DNA of 64,000 nucleotides from Roseobacter weihaiensis (GTDB lineage Bacteria; Pseudomonadota; Alphaproteobacteria; Rhodobacterales; Rhodobacteraceae). Positions 25,135 to 33,724 of the stretch are shown in pieces. The position numbers and the translations under genes are program-made. How positions within the stretch are numbered: the stretch's first letter is position 1; each line of letters begins with the position of its first letter. The stretch spans positions 124,001 through 188,000 of the forward strand of contig NZ_JACNMO010000002.1 in the NCBI RefSeq assembly GCF_020622345.1, given 5' to 3'. The notes beneath the pieces are model-generated. The model searched no databases. It saw nothing but the letters and a program-made list of their open reading frames with translations, and was not told where the DNA came from.

Positions 25135-26322
25135 TTACCGGCTCAGCACTTTCATGCCGCGTTCAATCCCTTCCAGCGTCATCGGTACCATGGCGTCCGG
25201 GCCGATGACCTGCTGGATCATGCCGATGGATTGCGTGTAGGACCAATACCGCTCGGGCACCGGGTTGATCCAGAGCAGGCCGGGCCACTGATCGCGGGTC
25301 CGCGCGAGCCATGTGGCGCCGCTTTCCGCGTTCCAATGCTCTGACGCGCCACCGGGATAGGCGACCTCATAAGGTGACATCGACGCGTCGCCCACAAAGA
25401 TGCATTTGTAGTCGGGGCCATAGGTGCGCAGCACTTCATGGGTGGGGATTTGCGCGTCCCAGCGCCGGCGGTTGTCGCGCCAGACCCCTTCGTAGAGACA
25501 GTTGTGAAAATAGTAGTATTCCATGTGTTTGAACTCGGCCCGCGCGGCAGAGAACAACTCCTCCACCACTTTCACATGCGGGTCCATCGAGCCACCCACA
25601 TCGAGAAACAACAGCACCTTGACCGCATTGCGCCGTTCGGGGCGGGTCTTGACGTCAAGATAACCGTGCTCTGCGGTGGCCCGGATGGTGCCGTTCAGGT
25701 CAAGCTCCTCATGCGCGCCGTCGCGGGCCCAGCGGCGCAGGCGTTTGAGCGCCACCTTGATGTTGCGGGTGCCGATCTCCACCGTGTCGTCGAGGTTGCG
25801 AAATTCGCGTTTGTCCCAGACCTTGACCGCGCGCTGGTGGCGCGAACGGTCCTGCCCGATGCGGACCCCTTCGGGGTTGTAGCCATAGGCGCCGAAAGGC
25901 GATGTGCCTGCTGTGCCCACCCATTTGTTGCCGCCCTGATGACGCCCCTGTTGCTCTTCAAGGCGCTTTTTCAGGGTCTCCATCAGCTTGTCGAAGCCGC
26001 CCAGGGCCTCGATTTCGGCCTTTTCCTCGGCGCTGAGATGTTTTTCGGCCATCTTCTCCAGCCAGCCCGGAGGGATGTCGACAGCCTCCAGCACTGCCTC
26101 TGCCGGGATCGCTTCAAGCCCGGAAAAGGCGGCAGCGAACGCGCGGTCGAACTTGTCGATGTTGCGCTCGTCTTTGACCAGGGTCAGCCGTGCAAGGTAA
26201 TAAAAGGCCTCCACGTCATAGGTCGCGAGGCCCGCCTGCATCGCCTCCAGAAAGGACAGAAATTCGCGCAAGGACACTGGCACCGCGTTTTTGCGCAAGG
26301 CGTCAAAGAAGGGCAGGAACAT
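25135..26322 (-). CDS. CoxE-like von Willebrand factor A domain protein
   Basis: The 395-residue protein has an N-terminal helical region (FDALRKNAVPVSLREFLSFL) and a C-terminal VWA domain whose metal-ion site reads DVGGSM within KVLLFLDVGGSMDPHV (canonical DxSxS with the first Ser as Gly), followed by YYFHNCLYEGVW and IFVGDASMSPYE. VWA proteins of this class work with MoxR AAA+ ATPases as chaperone pairs that insert cofactors or remodel targets; CoxD/CoxE of CO-dehydrogenase operons are the known example. The MoxR gene lies 2.1 kb upstream in the same run. AGGAAAGG precedes the ATG and contains the stop of the 55-residue gene. Confidence 0.88.
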   Translation of the reverse strand: MFLPFFDALRKNAVPVSLREFLSFLEAMQAGLATYDVEAFYYLARLTLVKDERNIDKFDRAFAAAFSGLEAIPAEAVLEAVDIPPGWLEKMAEKHLSAEEKAEIEALGGFDKLMETLKKRLEEQQGRHQGGNKWVGTAGTSPFGAYGYNPEGVRIGQDRSRHQRAVKVWDKREFRNLDDTVEIGTRNIKVALKRLRRWARDGAHEELDLNGTIRATAEHGYLDVKTRPERRNAVKVLLFLDVGGSMDPHVKVVEELFSAARAEFKHMEYYYFHNCLYEGVWRDNRRRWDAQIPTHEVLRTYGPDYKCIFVGDASMSPYEVAYPGGASEHWNAESGATWLARTRDQWPGLLWINPVPERYWSYTQSIGMIQQVIGPDAMVPMTLEGIERGMKVLSR

Positions 26323-26334
26323 GGGCGGCCTTTC

Positions 26335-26502
26335 CTAGATCAGGGTACGGTCCAGTATCACGGTGACGATCATGCCGATCACGGTAAAGGCCATCGCATA
26401 CCCCGCCGCATACTGGGCGATATCGAGCCGGTTGCCCTGCCTGCGTCGGGCGGTCAGACCGCCGATGATCGCGCCGAGCACGGCGCTGAAAATGATGATC
26501 AT
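26335..26502 (-). CDS. 55-residue two-helix membrane protein
   Basis: Reading the minus strand from ATG 26502 gives MIIIFSAVLGAIIGGLTARR, a short polar turn (RQGNRLDIAQ) and a second hydrophobic helix ending VIGMIVTVILDRTLI. Two membrane helices joined by a basic loop indicate a small inner-membrane protein. GGAGAG lies six bases upstream of the ATG, and the stop is 12 bases before the VWA start, so it fits tightly in the operon. Its frame has no competing longer gene on either strand. Function is unknown; it may anchor or regulate the VWA/MoxR pair. Confidence 0.7.
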   Translation of the reverse strand: MIIIFSAVLGAIIGGLTARRRQGNRLDIAQYAAGYAMAFTVIGMIVTVILDRTLI

Positions 26503-26551
26503 CAGATCTCTCCAAAACGTTCATGTGACGACTGTAGCGCAGGGCACGCCA

Positions 26552-27916
26552 TCAGACAGGGGGGTCGGCCGGGAACAGGGCGGAAATCTCGCGCAGTTTG
26601 GCGTGGACCGCCCAGTCGGCGCCGAACCCGTAGCGCGCCCATCCCAGACTGTCCAGTCGCAGGGCGCGGCCTTCGGAGATGCGGCCCTCGGCGATCAGGG
26701 CTTCGGCGCGCAGCAATTGCAGCGTTGCCAGCAGGGCTGCGTTTTGCGAGGCGCGGGCGCGGTCGATGTGAGGGGTGACGAGGGCGCGGGCGCGCGCCGG
26801 GTCGCCTTCGGCCAGCGCATAGGCCCCCAGTTGCGTGGCCACATAGGCGCGGTGCAGCCGCGTGGTTCGGGAGCGCGCATAGAACTGATCGGCCCGGCGA
26901 AACGCCTGCTGGGCCGCGACACTATTGGTGGATTGCAGCACGCGCCCCTGGGCGTAATGTGCAAACCCGCGGCGGTTATCGGCCCAGCCTGCCTCGGTGG
27001 CGATCCGGACGGCTGTCGCGGCGGCGCGTTGCCGTGTGGCGGGGGATGCGCCGGGCCCAAGCGCTGTTTCAATCGCCCGGATATAGGCCTGCGGCGTCGC
27101 GCTCACGGCGCTGGCGCGCAGGGACGCCCCCCCCGGATTGAGCCGCGCAAAGACCTTTGGCAAAACCTCGGCCGCTTCGGCGCGCGACATGCCGCTGCGC
27201 AACTCGGGGGCATAGGTGGCGCGCAGGATCAGCATATCGAAATCGGTCAGTACCGTATGCACATTGTCATCGTTAAAGACTGAACTCGGCAGCCGATAGA
27301 GATCATTCAAGGGCCCCAGCGCCTGCGCCAGTTCCTCGTGCAGGCAGTCGCGAACCTCCTGCGGGCTGGCGTCACTGGGCACGATGATGGCGAGGGTTTC
27401 TCGGGTTTCAAGCAAGGCCCAGTTGGTTGCCGGGTTGCGGCGCGCGGACCGGAACTCGGCCAGAGATCTGACATTCGGGGCGACGAAACAGGCCGCTTGC
27501 GGCAGCACCCGGTGGATGTCGCTGCGCGGCACCGCCTCGATGGTGATACTGGCCTGCGCCGCAGTGGTGGTGGAGATATCCAATCCGGCCTCTCGTTTCA
27601 GCCGGGTCAGGAGTTGGGCCAGATCGGCGGAGAGCGTGGGCGGCGGGCGTCCGGTCACGCGCAGACTGATAGGACCCTCAAAGCGGGTCAGGACCGGCAG
27701 TTGCCGCCCGCTTTCCATCTGAAAGCTGAGCGCCAGAAAGTCCCGCGTCAGCGCTGCGTTGGAGAGCGGCTGGCGCAGCGGGGCCCGCGCCGGGAACATC
27801 TTCATCGGGGGCAGGGTGCTGTCGGCAATGACCGCGCGCGACGGGGGCGTGCTCTGCGGCATCGAAACACAGCCGCCAAGCAGGGCCACAAGGGGCAGGA
27901 TGCAGGCCCACCTCAC
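26552..27916 (-). CDS. DUF2927 lipoprotein
   Basis: The 454-residue protein has a lipoprotein signal with Cys16 (ILPLVALLGGC). The middle part (about 60-240) matches the DUF2927 family, ending in CLHEELAQALGPLNDLYRLP and SSVFNDDN, reminiscent of inactive zinc-dependent peptidase domains. The C-terminal half is Ala/Arg-rich and helical, TPR-like (about 270-440: ARALVTPHIDRARASQNAAL). It probably sits on the periplasmic face of a membrane; its job is unknown. It overlaps the upstream GNAT gene by four bases and precedes the 55-residue membrane protein. Confidence 0.85.
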   Translation of the reverse strand: MRWACILPLVALLGGCVSMPQSTPPSRAVIADSTLPPMKMFPARAPLRQPLSNAALTRDFLALSFQMESGRQLPVLTRFEGPISLRVTGRPPPTLSADLAQLLTRLKREAGLDISTTTAAQASITIEAVPRSDIHRVLPQAACFVAPNVRSLAEFRSARRNPATNWALLETRETLAIIVPSDASPQEVRDCLHEELAQALGPLNDLYRLPSSVFNDDNVHTVLTDFDMLILRATYAPELRSGMSRAEAAEVLPKVFARLNPGGASLRASAVSATPQAYIRAIETALGPGASPATRQRAAATAVRIATEAGWADNRRGFAHYAQGRVLQSTNSVAAQQAFRRADQFYARSRTTRLHRAYVATQLGAYALAEGDPARARALVTPHIDRARASQNAALLATLQLLRAEALIAEGRISEGRALRLDSLGWARYGFGADWAVHAKLREISALFPADPPV

Positions 27917-28374
27917 GGGCGGGTGTACTTTATGAAGGGTGTTGTGACCCCGATGCGATCATAGAGCCGGCGGGCGGTTGCGTTGAAATCCTGCGTCAGC
28001 CAGTAGACCGTCGGAGCACCGGCGGTGTCGGCGGCGTTATAGACCGCTTCGATCAGGGCGCGACCGATGCCTTTGCCTCTGACCTCGGGGTCGGCATAGA
28101 GGTCCTGCAGATAGCAGGTGTTTTCAACCGACCAGCCATGGCGGTGAAAGAGGTAGTGTGTCAGCCCCGCGGGCTTTCCCGCGACCAGCGCAATCAGACC
28201 GTTGTAATCCTGAGGATCATCCCCCAGCAGCCGATCAAAGTAGATGTCATAGAGCTCCGCGGGTCGTGTGGTTTCATAATAGGCCAGGTAGCCCTGCCAG
28301 AGCCGGGCCCAGTCTGCCTTGTCAGAAGCCTGCAAGGGCCGCACCACCACCTGTGGACTATCTGCCATGTTCAC
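27913..28374 (-). CDS. GNAT-family N-acetyltransferase
   Basis: The 153-residue protein has VVRPLQASDKADWARLWQGY at the N-terminus, the acetyl-CoA motif DLYADPEVRGKGIGRALIEA (R-G-K-G-I-G-R), and YWLTQDFNATARRLYDRIG near the C-terminus, as in diamine or aminoglycoside-like GNAT acetyltransferases. Met3 is an alternative start. It is 77 bases downstream of moxR and overlaps the DUF2927 gene by four bases, so it is in the same transcription unit. The acceptor is unknown. Confidence 0.85.
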   Translation of the reverse strand: MNMADSPQVVVRPLQASDKADWARLWQGYLAYYETTRPAELYDIYFDRLLGDDPQDYNGLIALVAGKPAGLTHYLFHRHGWSVENTCYLQDLYADPEVRGKGIGRALIEAVYNAADTAGAPTVYWLTQDFNATARRLYDRIGVTTPFIKYTRP

Positions 28375-28451
28375 GTATAGCCTGTTTTTTGGCTTCTTTC
28401 CGCGATCTTACCGCCGCGGGAAGCTATTTCAATAAAAACTCAAAGGGGGGC

Positions 28452-29294
28452 CTAGCGCCCGCCGCTGCGGGCCAGGAAGGCCAGCCGCTCAAACAGATGC
28501 ACGTCCTGCTCGTTTTTCAGCAGCGCGCCGTGCAGCCTGGGCAGGGCGTTCTGACCGGAGGTTTTGAGGTCCTCCGCTGTCAGGTCTTCGGCCAGCAGCA
28601 GTTTGAGCCAATCCAGCACTTCCGAAGTGGAGGGTTTCTTCTTGAGGCCCGTCTGCTCACGGACCTCGTAAAACTGCGTGAGCGCCGTGGTCAGCAACGC
28701 CTCCTTGATGCCGGGGTGATGCACCTCGACGATCTTGCGCAGGGTATCGATCTCGGGAAAGCGGATGTAGTGGAAGAAACACCGCCGCAGGAAGGCGTCG
28801 GGCAGTTCTTTCTCGTTGTTCGACGTGATGATGACGATGGGGCGGTGCTGCGCTTTGATCGTCTCACCGGTCTCATAAACAAAGAACTCCATCTTATCGA
28901 GTTCCTGCAGCAGATCATTGGGAAACTCGATATCCGCTTTGTCGATCTCGTCAATCAGCAGCACGACCTTTTCATCTGCTTCAAAGGCCTGCCACAGCTT
29001 GCCCTTGCGGATGTAGTTGGCGACGTCATGGACGCGTTCGTCGCCCAGTTGGCTGTCGCGCAGGCGGCTGACCGCATCATACTCATAAAGCCCCTGTTGC
29101 GCGCGGGTGGTGGATTTGATGTTCCATTCGATCATCTGCAGACCCAGCGACTGGCTGACCTGCCGCGCCAGCTCCGTCTTGCCCGTGCCTGGCTCGCCCT
29201 TGACCAGCAACGGCCGCTCCAGGGTGACAGCGGCGTTTACGGCAATTGTCAGGTCGTCCGTGGCGACGTATTCGGGGGTTCCTTGGAATTTCAT
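28452..29294 (-). CDS. MoxR-family AAA+ ATPase
   Basis: The 280-residue protein has Walker A GEPGTGKT at residues 33-40, Walker B KVVLLIDEIDKAD, sensor 1 IVIITSNNEKELPDAF and the Arg finger region FLRRCFFHYIRFP, with a C-terminal lid. It groups with the CoxD/MoxR branch of AAA+ ATPases, which act as chaperones with VWA-domain partners. The ATG at 29294 gives the usual MKFQGTPEYVAT opening; the upstream frame extension lacks family support. It heads a minus-strand run that includes GNAT, DUF2927 lipoprotein, a small membrane protein, VWA and M48 genes. Confidence 0.9.
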   Translation of the reverse strand: MKFQGTPEYVATDDLTIAVNAAVTLERPLLVKGEPGTGKTELARQVSQSLGLQMIEWNIKSTTRAQQGLYEYDAVSRLRDSQLGDERVHDVANYIRKGKLWQAFEADEKVVLLIDEIDKADIEFPNDLLQELDKMEFFVYETGETIKAQHRPIVIITSNNEKELPDAFLRRCFFHYIRFPEIDTLRKIVEVHHPGIKEALLTTALTQFYEVREQTGLKKKPSTSEVLDWLKLLLAEDLTAEDLKTSGQNALPRLHGALLKNEQDVHLFERLAFLARSGGR

Positions 29295-29461
29295 GCGCGT
29301 GTCAACCCTTTGCACTCTATTTCTCACGCTCTTTTAGCCAGAAAACTTCAGGATTGTGTAGTGACAATTCACAGGCTCTGAGGTAGATGCTGGCGCCAGG
29401 GGCTACTTGGCTATGGGACTAGGTGCGTATGACAGAAGTGAGCCACGTTGAGGGGAAGCAA

Positions 29462-29884
29462 ATGAAGCAGGAATCCTTTTTGCCGGATGATTACCGTCCG
29501 GCGGAAGATGAGCCGTTTATGAACGAGCGGCAGGTTGAGTATTTTCGGCGCAAGCTGCTGACATGGCGGGCGGAGCTCCTCGCAGGCAGCAAGGACACCA
29601 TAGAAGGCTTGCAGGACGGGACGCGCAATATTCCCGATGTCGCGGATCGTGCCTCGGAAGAGACCGACCGCGCGCTTGAGCTGCGCACCCGGGATCGCCA
29701 ACGCAAGCTGGTCAGCAAGATCGACGGGGCCTTGCGGCGGATTGATGAAGGGGAGTTCGGATACTGCTCGGTCACGGGTGAGCCGATTTCGCTGAAACGT
29801 CTGGACGCACGTCCGATCGCCACGATGAGCCTTGAGGCGCAAGAACGTCACGAGCGGCGCGAAAAAGTACATCGGGACGACTGA
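29462..29884 (+). CDS. dksA: DksA/TraR-family RNA polymerase-binding regulator
   Basis: DksA binds the RNA polymerase secondary channel and with ppGpp reshapes rRNA and amino-acid promoter activity. The 140-residue protein has the coiled-coil domain (FRRKLLTWRAELLAGSKDTI, and DVADRASEETDRALELRTRD with the tip Asp/Ala region) and the C-terminal finger GEFGYCSVTGEPISLKRLDA. Only one of the four zinc cysteines remains (YCSVTGEP), as in alphaproteobacterial DksA proteins that function with an incomplete zinc finger. The ATG at 29462 follows GAGGGGA and gives MKQESFLPDDYRPAEDEPFM, the family start; the frame opens earlier at 29423. Confidence 0.92.
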   Translation: MKQESFLPDDYRPAEDEPFMNERQVEYFRRKLLTWRAELLAGSKDTIEGLQDGTRNIPDVADRASEETDRALELRTRDRQRKLVSKIDGALRRIDEGEFGYCSVTGEPISLKRLDARPIATMSLEAQERHERREKVHRDD

Positions 29885-29915
29885 AACGACCCAGGTGCAT
29901 AAGATAGTGTAAAAG

Positions 29916-29948
29916 AAGGCGTCGGGGCAGGGCTTCGACGCCTTTGTT
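29916..29948 (+). terminator. Terminator after dksA
   Basis: AAGGCGTCG at 29916-29924 pairs with CGACGCCTT at 29936-29944 around an 11-base loop, followed by a TGTTGT tract and preceded by AAAAG. It stands 32 bases after the dksA stop and just before the monooxygenase start. Confidence 0.7.
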
Positions 29949-29963
29949 GTGTGGAGACCGGGT

Positions 29964-31109
29964 ATGGTGCGGAATGCAATTGTTGTGGGTGGCGGGATCG
30001 GCGGCTTGACCGCGGCCACGGCGCTGGCGCAGCGGGGGGTGGCGGTCACCCTGACCGAACAGGCGCCTGAAATCACCGAAGTGGGAGCAGGGTTGCAGAT
30101 CAGCCCCAACGGGCTCGCGGTGTTGCGGGCGCTGGGGCTGGAGCAAGCGCTGGACCGGCGCGGCGCGGTGCAGGCCGAGGCGGTGGTTCTGGAGGATTTT
30201 CGCAAGGGACGCCAGGTGGCACGGTTGGACCTGCGGCGCCTGCAGGGGCAACGCTATCTCTTTGTGCATCGGGCGGATCTTGTCGCGGTTCTGGTCCGGG
30301 CGGCTCAGGAAGCCAATGTGTCGATTGAATTGGGCCGGCGTGCGGTTGCGGTTGTGCCCGCGCCTCTCTCAGAGGTCCGGTATGAGGATGGCAGCGCTGC
30401 GCGGGCGGAACTGGTGGTCTGTGCCGACGGGCTTCATTCCGTGGGGCGGGAGAGCATTACAGGGCCCACGACGGCTCAATTCACCGGTCAGGTGGCCTGG
30501 CGCGCGCTGGTGCCAAACCCCGAGAAGGAGCCCATCGCAAAGGTGACCATGGGGCCGGGGCGGCACGTCGTGCGCTACCCGCTGCGCGGCGGTGACATGA
30601 CGAATATCGTCGCGGTGCAGGAGCGGGAGGCATGGGCAGAAGAGGGGTGGCACCAGTCGGATGACCCGGCAAACCTGCGCGCTGCCTTTGCGGATTTTGG
30701 CGACCCGGTGCGGGCCCTGCTGGCGGCGGTCGAAGAGGTCAAGCTCTGGGGGCTTTTTCGCCATCCCGTGGCCGAGACATGGGTCAAGCACAGCGCAGCG
30801 CTGCTGGGGGATGCCGCGCATCCGACCCTGCCTTTCATGGCGCAGGGGGCCAATCTTGCGTTGGAGGATGCCTGGGTTCTGGCCCGCGTCGCTGTGACGG
30901 GGGATGATCTGTCCCGCTATCAGGTGCTGCGGCGGGCGCGCGCGGCGCGTGTGGTTTCAGCGGCTTCGGGCAATGCCTGGAAGTACCACTTGCGGCCCGG
31001 GCCCGTGCGGTGGGCTGCGCATCGGGCGCTGAGCATGGGAAGCCGTCTGGCACCCGGCGTGATGATGTCCCAGTTTGACTGGATTTACCGACATGATGTG
31101 ACGGATTGA
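29964..31109 (+). CDS. FAD-dependent monooxygenase (salicylate hydroxylase-like)
   Basis: The 381-residue protein is a class A flavoprotein hydroxylase: AIVVGGGIGGLTAATALAQRG (dinucleotide-binding fold, residues 4-24), ELVVCADGLHSVGRESI (the DG motif, NADPH/FAD) and LLGDAAHPTLPFMAQGANLA (the GD motif binding FAD ribityl). It would hydroxylate an aromatic or related substrate using NAD(P)H and oxygen. The ATG at 29964 follows GGAGA; an upstream ATG at 29949 adds five codons. No aromatic catabolic gene is adjacent, so the substrate is not indicated. Confidence 0.87.
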   Translation: MVRNAIVVGGGIGGLTAATALAQRGVAVTLTEQAPEITEVGAGLQISPNGLAVLRALGLEQALDRRGAVQAEAVVLEDFRKGRQVARLDLRRLQGQRYLFVHRADLVAVLVRAAQEANVSIELGRRAVAVVPAPLSEVRYEDGSAARAELVVCADGLHSVGRESITGPTTAQFTGQVAWRALVPNPEKEPIAKVTMGPGRHVVRYPLRGGDMTNIVAVQEREAWAEEGWHQSDDPANLRAAFADFGDPVRALLAAVEEVKLWGLFRHPVAETWVKHSAALLGDAAHPTLPFMAQGANLALEDAWVLARVAVTGDDLSRYQVLRRARAARVVSAASGNAWKYHLRPGPVRWAAHRALSMGSRLAPGVMMSQFDWIYRHDVTD

Positions 31110-31203
31110 GGCCGCGCCTTGATCCGGCGGCGCGCGGGCAGGCCCGCGCATTCCATTCCTGTGTTCCGGGCCAGCCCGGAACCCCGGGTCTCGACGGGTC
31201 GGA

Positions 31204-32253
31204 CTACTTGGCCCGTTGCAGCATGCCGAAGAGATCGCGCGGATCGTCGGGGTCCGCCAAAAGGTCGAGCGGGTGGAAAAACGCCGTTCCGTCGATATGG
31301 TCCAGCACGTAGCGGAGCGCACTGAAATCCTCGATGGCGAAGCCCACGGAATCAAAGAGCGTGATCTGCTTGTCAGAGGTGCGACCGGACGCTTTGCCCG
31401 CCAGGACTTCCCAAATCTCGGTCACCGGATGATCGGCAGGCAGTTGTTGGATTTCGCCTTCGATACGGGTCTGTTCGGGGAATTCCACAAAGATGTCGGC
31501 GCGGTGCAGGATGGCGGGCGCCAGCTCTGTCTTGCCGGGGCAATCGCCACCGATGGCGTTAATGTGCACACCGGCCCCGACCATGTTGTCGGTCAGAATG
31601 GTCGCATATTGTTTGTCCGCCGTGCAGGTCGTGATGATCTGTGCCCCCAGGATCGCGTCTTCTGCCGTGATGCAGGACGTGACCTTGAGCCCTTGACCTG
31701 CCAGGTTTTGCGCGCATTTGCGGATGGCGTCGGGGTCACTGTCGTAAAGGCGCACTTCGGTGATTCCACAGACCGCTTTCATCGCCAGGCTCTGGAATTC
31801 CGATTGCGCGCCATTGCCGATCATCGCCATGGTGGTGGCGTCTTTGGGTGCCAAATGCCGCGCCACCAGTGCTGACATCGCCGCCGTGCGCAAGGCGGTC
31901 AGCATCGTCATCTCTGACAGCAGGACCGGATAACCCGTGTCAACGGCGGCCAGAAGCCCGAAAGCCGTGACGGTCTGCAGCCCATCAGCGGTGTTCCTGG
32001 GGTGCCCGTTGACGTATTTGAAGCCGTAGACCTCGCCATCGGAGGTGGGCATCAGCTCGATCACCCCTTCGTCAGAGTGGCTTGCCACGCGCGGGGTCTT
32101 GTCAAAGAGCTGCCAGCGTTTGAAGTCCGCCTCGATGTAGTCGGCAAGGCCCTGAAGCATCCGCTCAATGCCGATATGATGGATAAGCTGCATCATGTGG
32201 TCCACCGAAACGAACGGGACGAGCGCTTTGTCGGACGGGAGGGAATGGGGCAT
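31204..32253 (-). CDS. Ornithine cyclodeaminase
   Basis: Ornithine cyclodeaminase converts L-ornithine to L-proline and ammonia with bound NAD+. The 349-residue protein has the mu-crystallin/OCD fold: LMPTSDGEVYGFKYVNGHP with the substrate-binding Lys, a Rossmann motif TMAMIGNGAQSEFQSLAM, and GVHINAIGGDCPGKTEL with the catalytic-site Asp. It lies 14 bases downstream of the arginase stop on the same strand, so the pair makes arginine -> ornithine -> proline. The identity is strongly supported by this context. Confidence 0.92.
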   Translation of the reverse strand: MPHSLPSDKALVPFVSVDHMMQLIHHIGIERMLQGLADYIEADFKRWQLFDKTPRVASHSDEGVIELMPTSDGEVYGFKYVNGHPRNTADGLQTVTAFGLLAAVDTGYPVLLSEMTMLTALRTAAMSALVARHLAPKDATTMAMIGNGAQSEFQSLAMKAVCGITEVRLYDSDPDAIRKCAQNLAGQGLKVTSCITAEDAILGAQIITTCTADKQYATILTDNMVGAGVHINAIGGDCPGKTELAPAILHRADIFVEFPEQTRIEGEIQQLPADHPVTEIWEVLAGKASGRTSDKQITLFDSVGFAIEDFSALRYVLDHIDGTAFFHPLDLLADPDDPRDLFGMLQRAK

Positions 32254-32267
32254 CTCTGGGGTCCTTG

Positions 32268-33188
32268 TCAGTAGGCGCGGGTCGGGCGGTCGAACACACG
32301 GCGACCGAGGGCGGAGGCGGCGAGGTCGACCATGACTTGGGCGGTCCGCCCGCGCTCATCCAGAAACGGGTTCAACTCTACCAGATCGAGAGAGGTCATC
32401 AGCCCGCTGTCGTGCAGCATTTCCATCACCAGATGGCCTTCGCGCACCGTCGCACCGCCCGGCACGGTGGTTCCGACCGCTGGCGCCACGGCGGGATCGA
32501 GAAAATCGACATCCAGTGAGACATGCAGCATCCCCTCTGCCGCCGCCACCCGGTCCAGAAACGCGGCCAGCGGTTTGGCGATCCCGTGCTCGTCGATCTC
32601 GCGCATGTCCACGCGCTGAATGGCAGTGCCTTGCAGGGCGGCCTGCTCGGCGCTGTCGACCGAGCGCAGGCCGATGATGGCGATGTTCTCCTGTGGCAGC
32701 GGGGTTTTGATCGCGGGAAAGCCGTCGAAATCGGGGCGCCCGGTTACATAGCCCAGGGGCGTGCCATGCAGGTGACCGCTGTCGGTGGTGGCCGGCGTAT
32801 GGAAGTCGCTATGGGCATCGAGCCAGAGCACAAAGAGTGGGCGTTTGACGGTCTCGGCATGGCGCATGGCTCCCAAGACCGTTCCGAGTGACAGCGCGTG
32901 ATCCCCGCCCATGAAGATCGGCATCCCGTCGGGGAGCGCCCTTTCGGCCGCCGCCGCCAGGGAGACTGTCCAGCCAATGGTTTCCTGCAAGGCGTGCAGC
33001 CGGGCATGCGGCTCTGCGGTGAAGCGGGCGGGCGCGACGTTTCCGCGATCTTCGACCCGATGGCCCAGATCACGCAGGGCGCGGGCAAGGTCCGCGGTGC
33101 GGTAGGCATCCGGCCCCATCAAACAGCCGCGCCGTCGTTTGCCGCTGTCGACGGGTGCGCCGATGAGAATGCAGTTCTTGTGGGTCAT
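32268..33188 (-). CDS. rocF: Arginase
   Basis: Arginase hydrolyses arginine to ornithine and urea with two Mn2+. The 306-residue protein has the metal motifs in order: GGDHALSLG, WLDAHSDFHTPATTDSGHLHG and LDVDFLDPAVAPAVGTTVPGG, plus the C-terminal SLDLVELNPFLDE. The first and last are the typical ureohydrolase signatures. The ATG at 33188 has CGGAGC six bases upstream; the frame extends to 33251 without family support. It is divergent from an AsnC regulator and co-transcribed with ornithine cyclodeaminase. Confidence 0.94.
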   Translation of the reverse strand: MTHKNCILIGAPVDSGKRRRGCLMGPDAYRTADLARALRDLGHRVEDRGNVAPARFTAEPHARLHALQETIGWTVSLAAAAERALPDGMPIFMGGDHALSLGTVLGAMRHAETVKRPLFVLWLDAHSDFHTPATTDSGHLHGTPLGYVTGRPDFDGFPAIKTPLPQENIAIIGLRSVDSAEQAALQGTAIQRVDMREIDEHGIAKPLAAFLDRVAAAEGMLHVSLDVDFLDPAVAPAVGTTVPGGATVREGHLVMEMLHDSGLMTSLDLVELNPFLDERGRTAQVMVDLAASALGRRVFDRPTRAY

Positions 33189-33298
33189 CAGGGGCTCCGT
33201 TTGCTCTCCTGATTCCCTGTTTAGGGTTCGAAACGTATTGCCATCAAGCACTCAAAATGTGCAGTATGATGGCTATCTGGGCGAAATGAGTGGTTACG

Positions 33299-33724
33299 AT
33301 GGACGAAATGGACAGGCGGTTGATTGGGGCGCTGCGGCATGACGCGCGCGCCTCGCTGTCACAACTTGCGTCTCTGTTGGGCTGGTCGCGCACGACCGTC
33401 CGGGCACGGCTCGACAAGCTTAAGGCGAATGGCGAGATTTTAGGCTTTTCCGTCGTCTTGAAATCAGAGCAGATGCGCGATGCGGTGCGCGGCCTGATGA
33501 TGATCGCAATTGAAGGGCGCGGAACAGACCGTATCATTCGTCAGCTCAATGCCATGCCGGAGATGCGGCGGGTCTATTCGACCAATGGCCGCTGGGATGT
33601 CATTGTGGAGATCGGCACCGACACGCTTGAGCAGTTCGATGATATTCTGTTCCGGGTCCGCCGTCTGGACGGGGTCACGGCCAGCGAGACCAGCCTCTTG
33701 CTGGCGACCCGAAAGACAGTCTAG
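33299..33724 (+). CDS. Lrp/AsnC-family regulator of the arginase operon
   Basis: The 141-residue protein has an N-terminal helix-turn-helix (MDRRLIGALRHDARASLSQL, then LLGWSRTTVRARLDKLKANG) and a C-terminal RAM/AsnC effector domain (DVIVEIGTDTLEQFDDILFR, then VTASETSLLLAT). It probably senses an amino acid, arginine or ornithine being likely given the divergent arginase gene 110 bases away. A GTG three codons earlier (33290) is an alternative start. It converges with dsbB, overlapping by four bases. Confidence 0.9.
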   Translation: MDEMDRRLIGALRHDARASLSQLASLLGWSRTTVRARLDKLKANGEILGFSVVLKSEQMRDAVRGLMMIAIEGRGTDRIIRQLNAMPEMRRVYSTNGRWDVIVEIGTDTLEQFDDILFRVRRLDGVTASETSLLLATRKTV

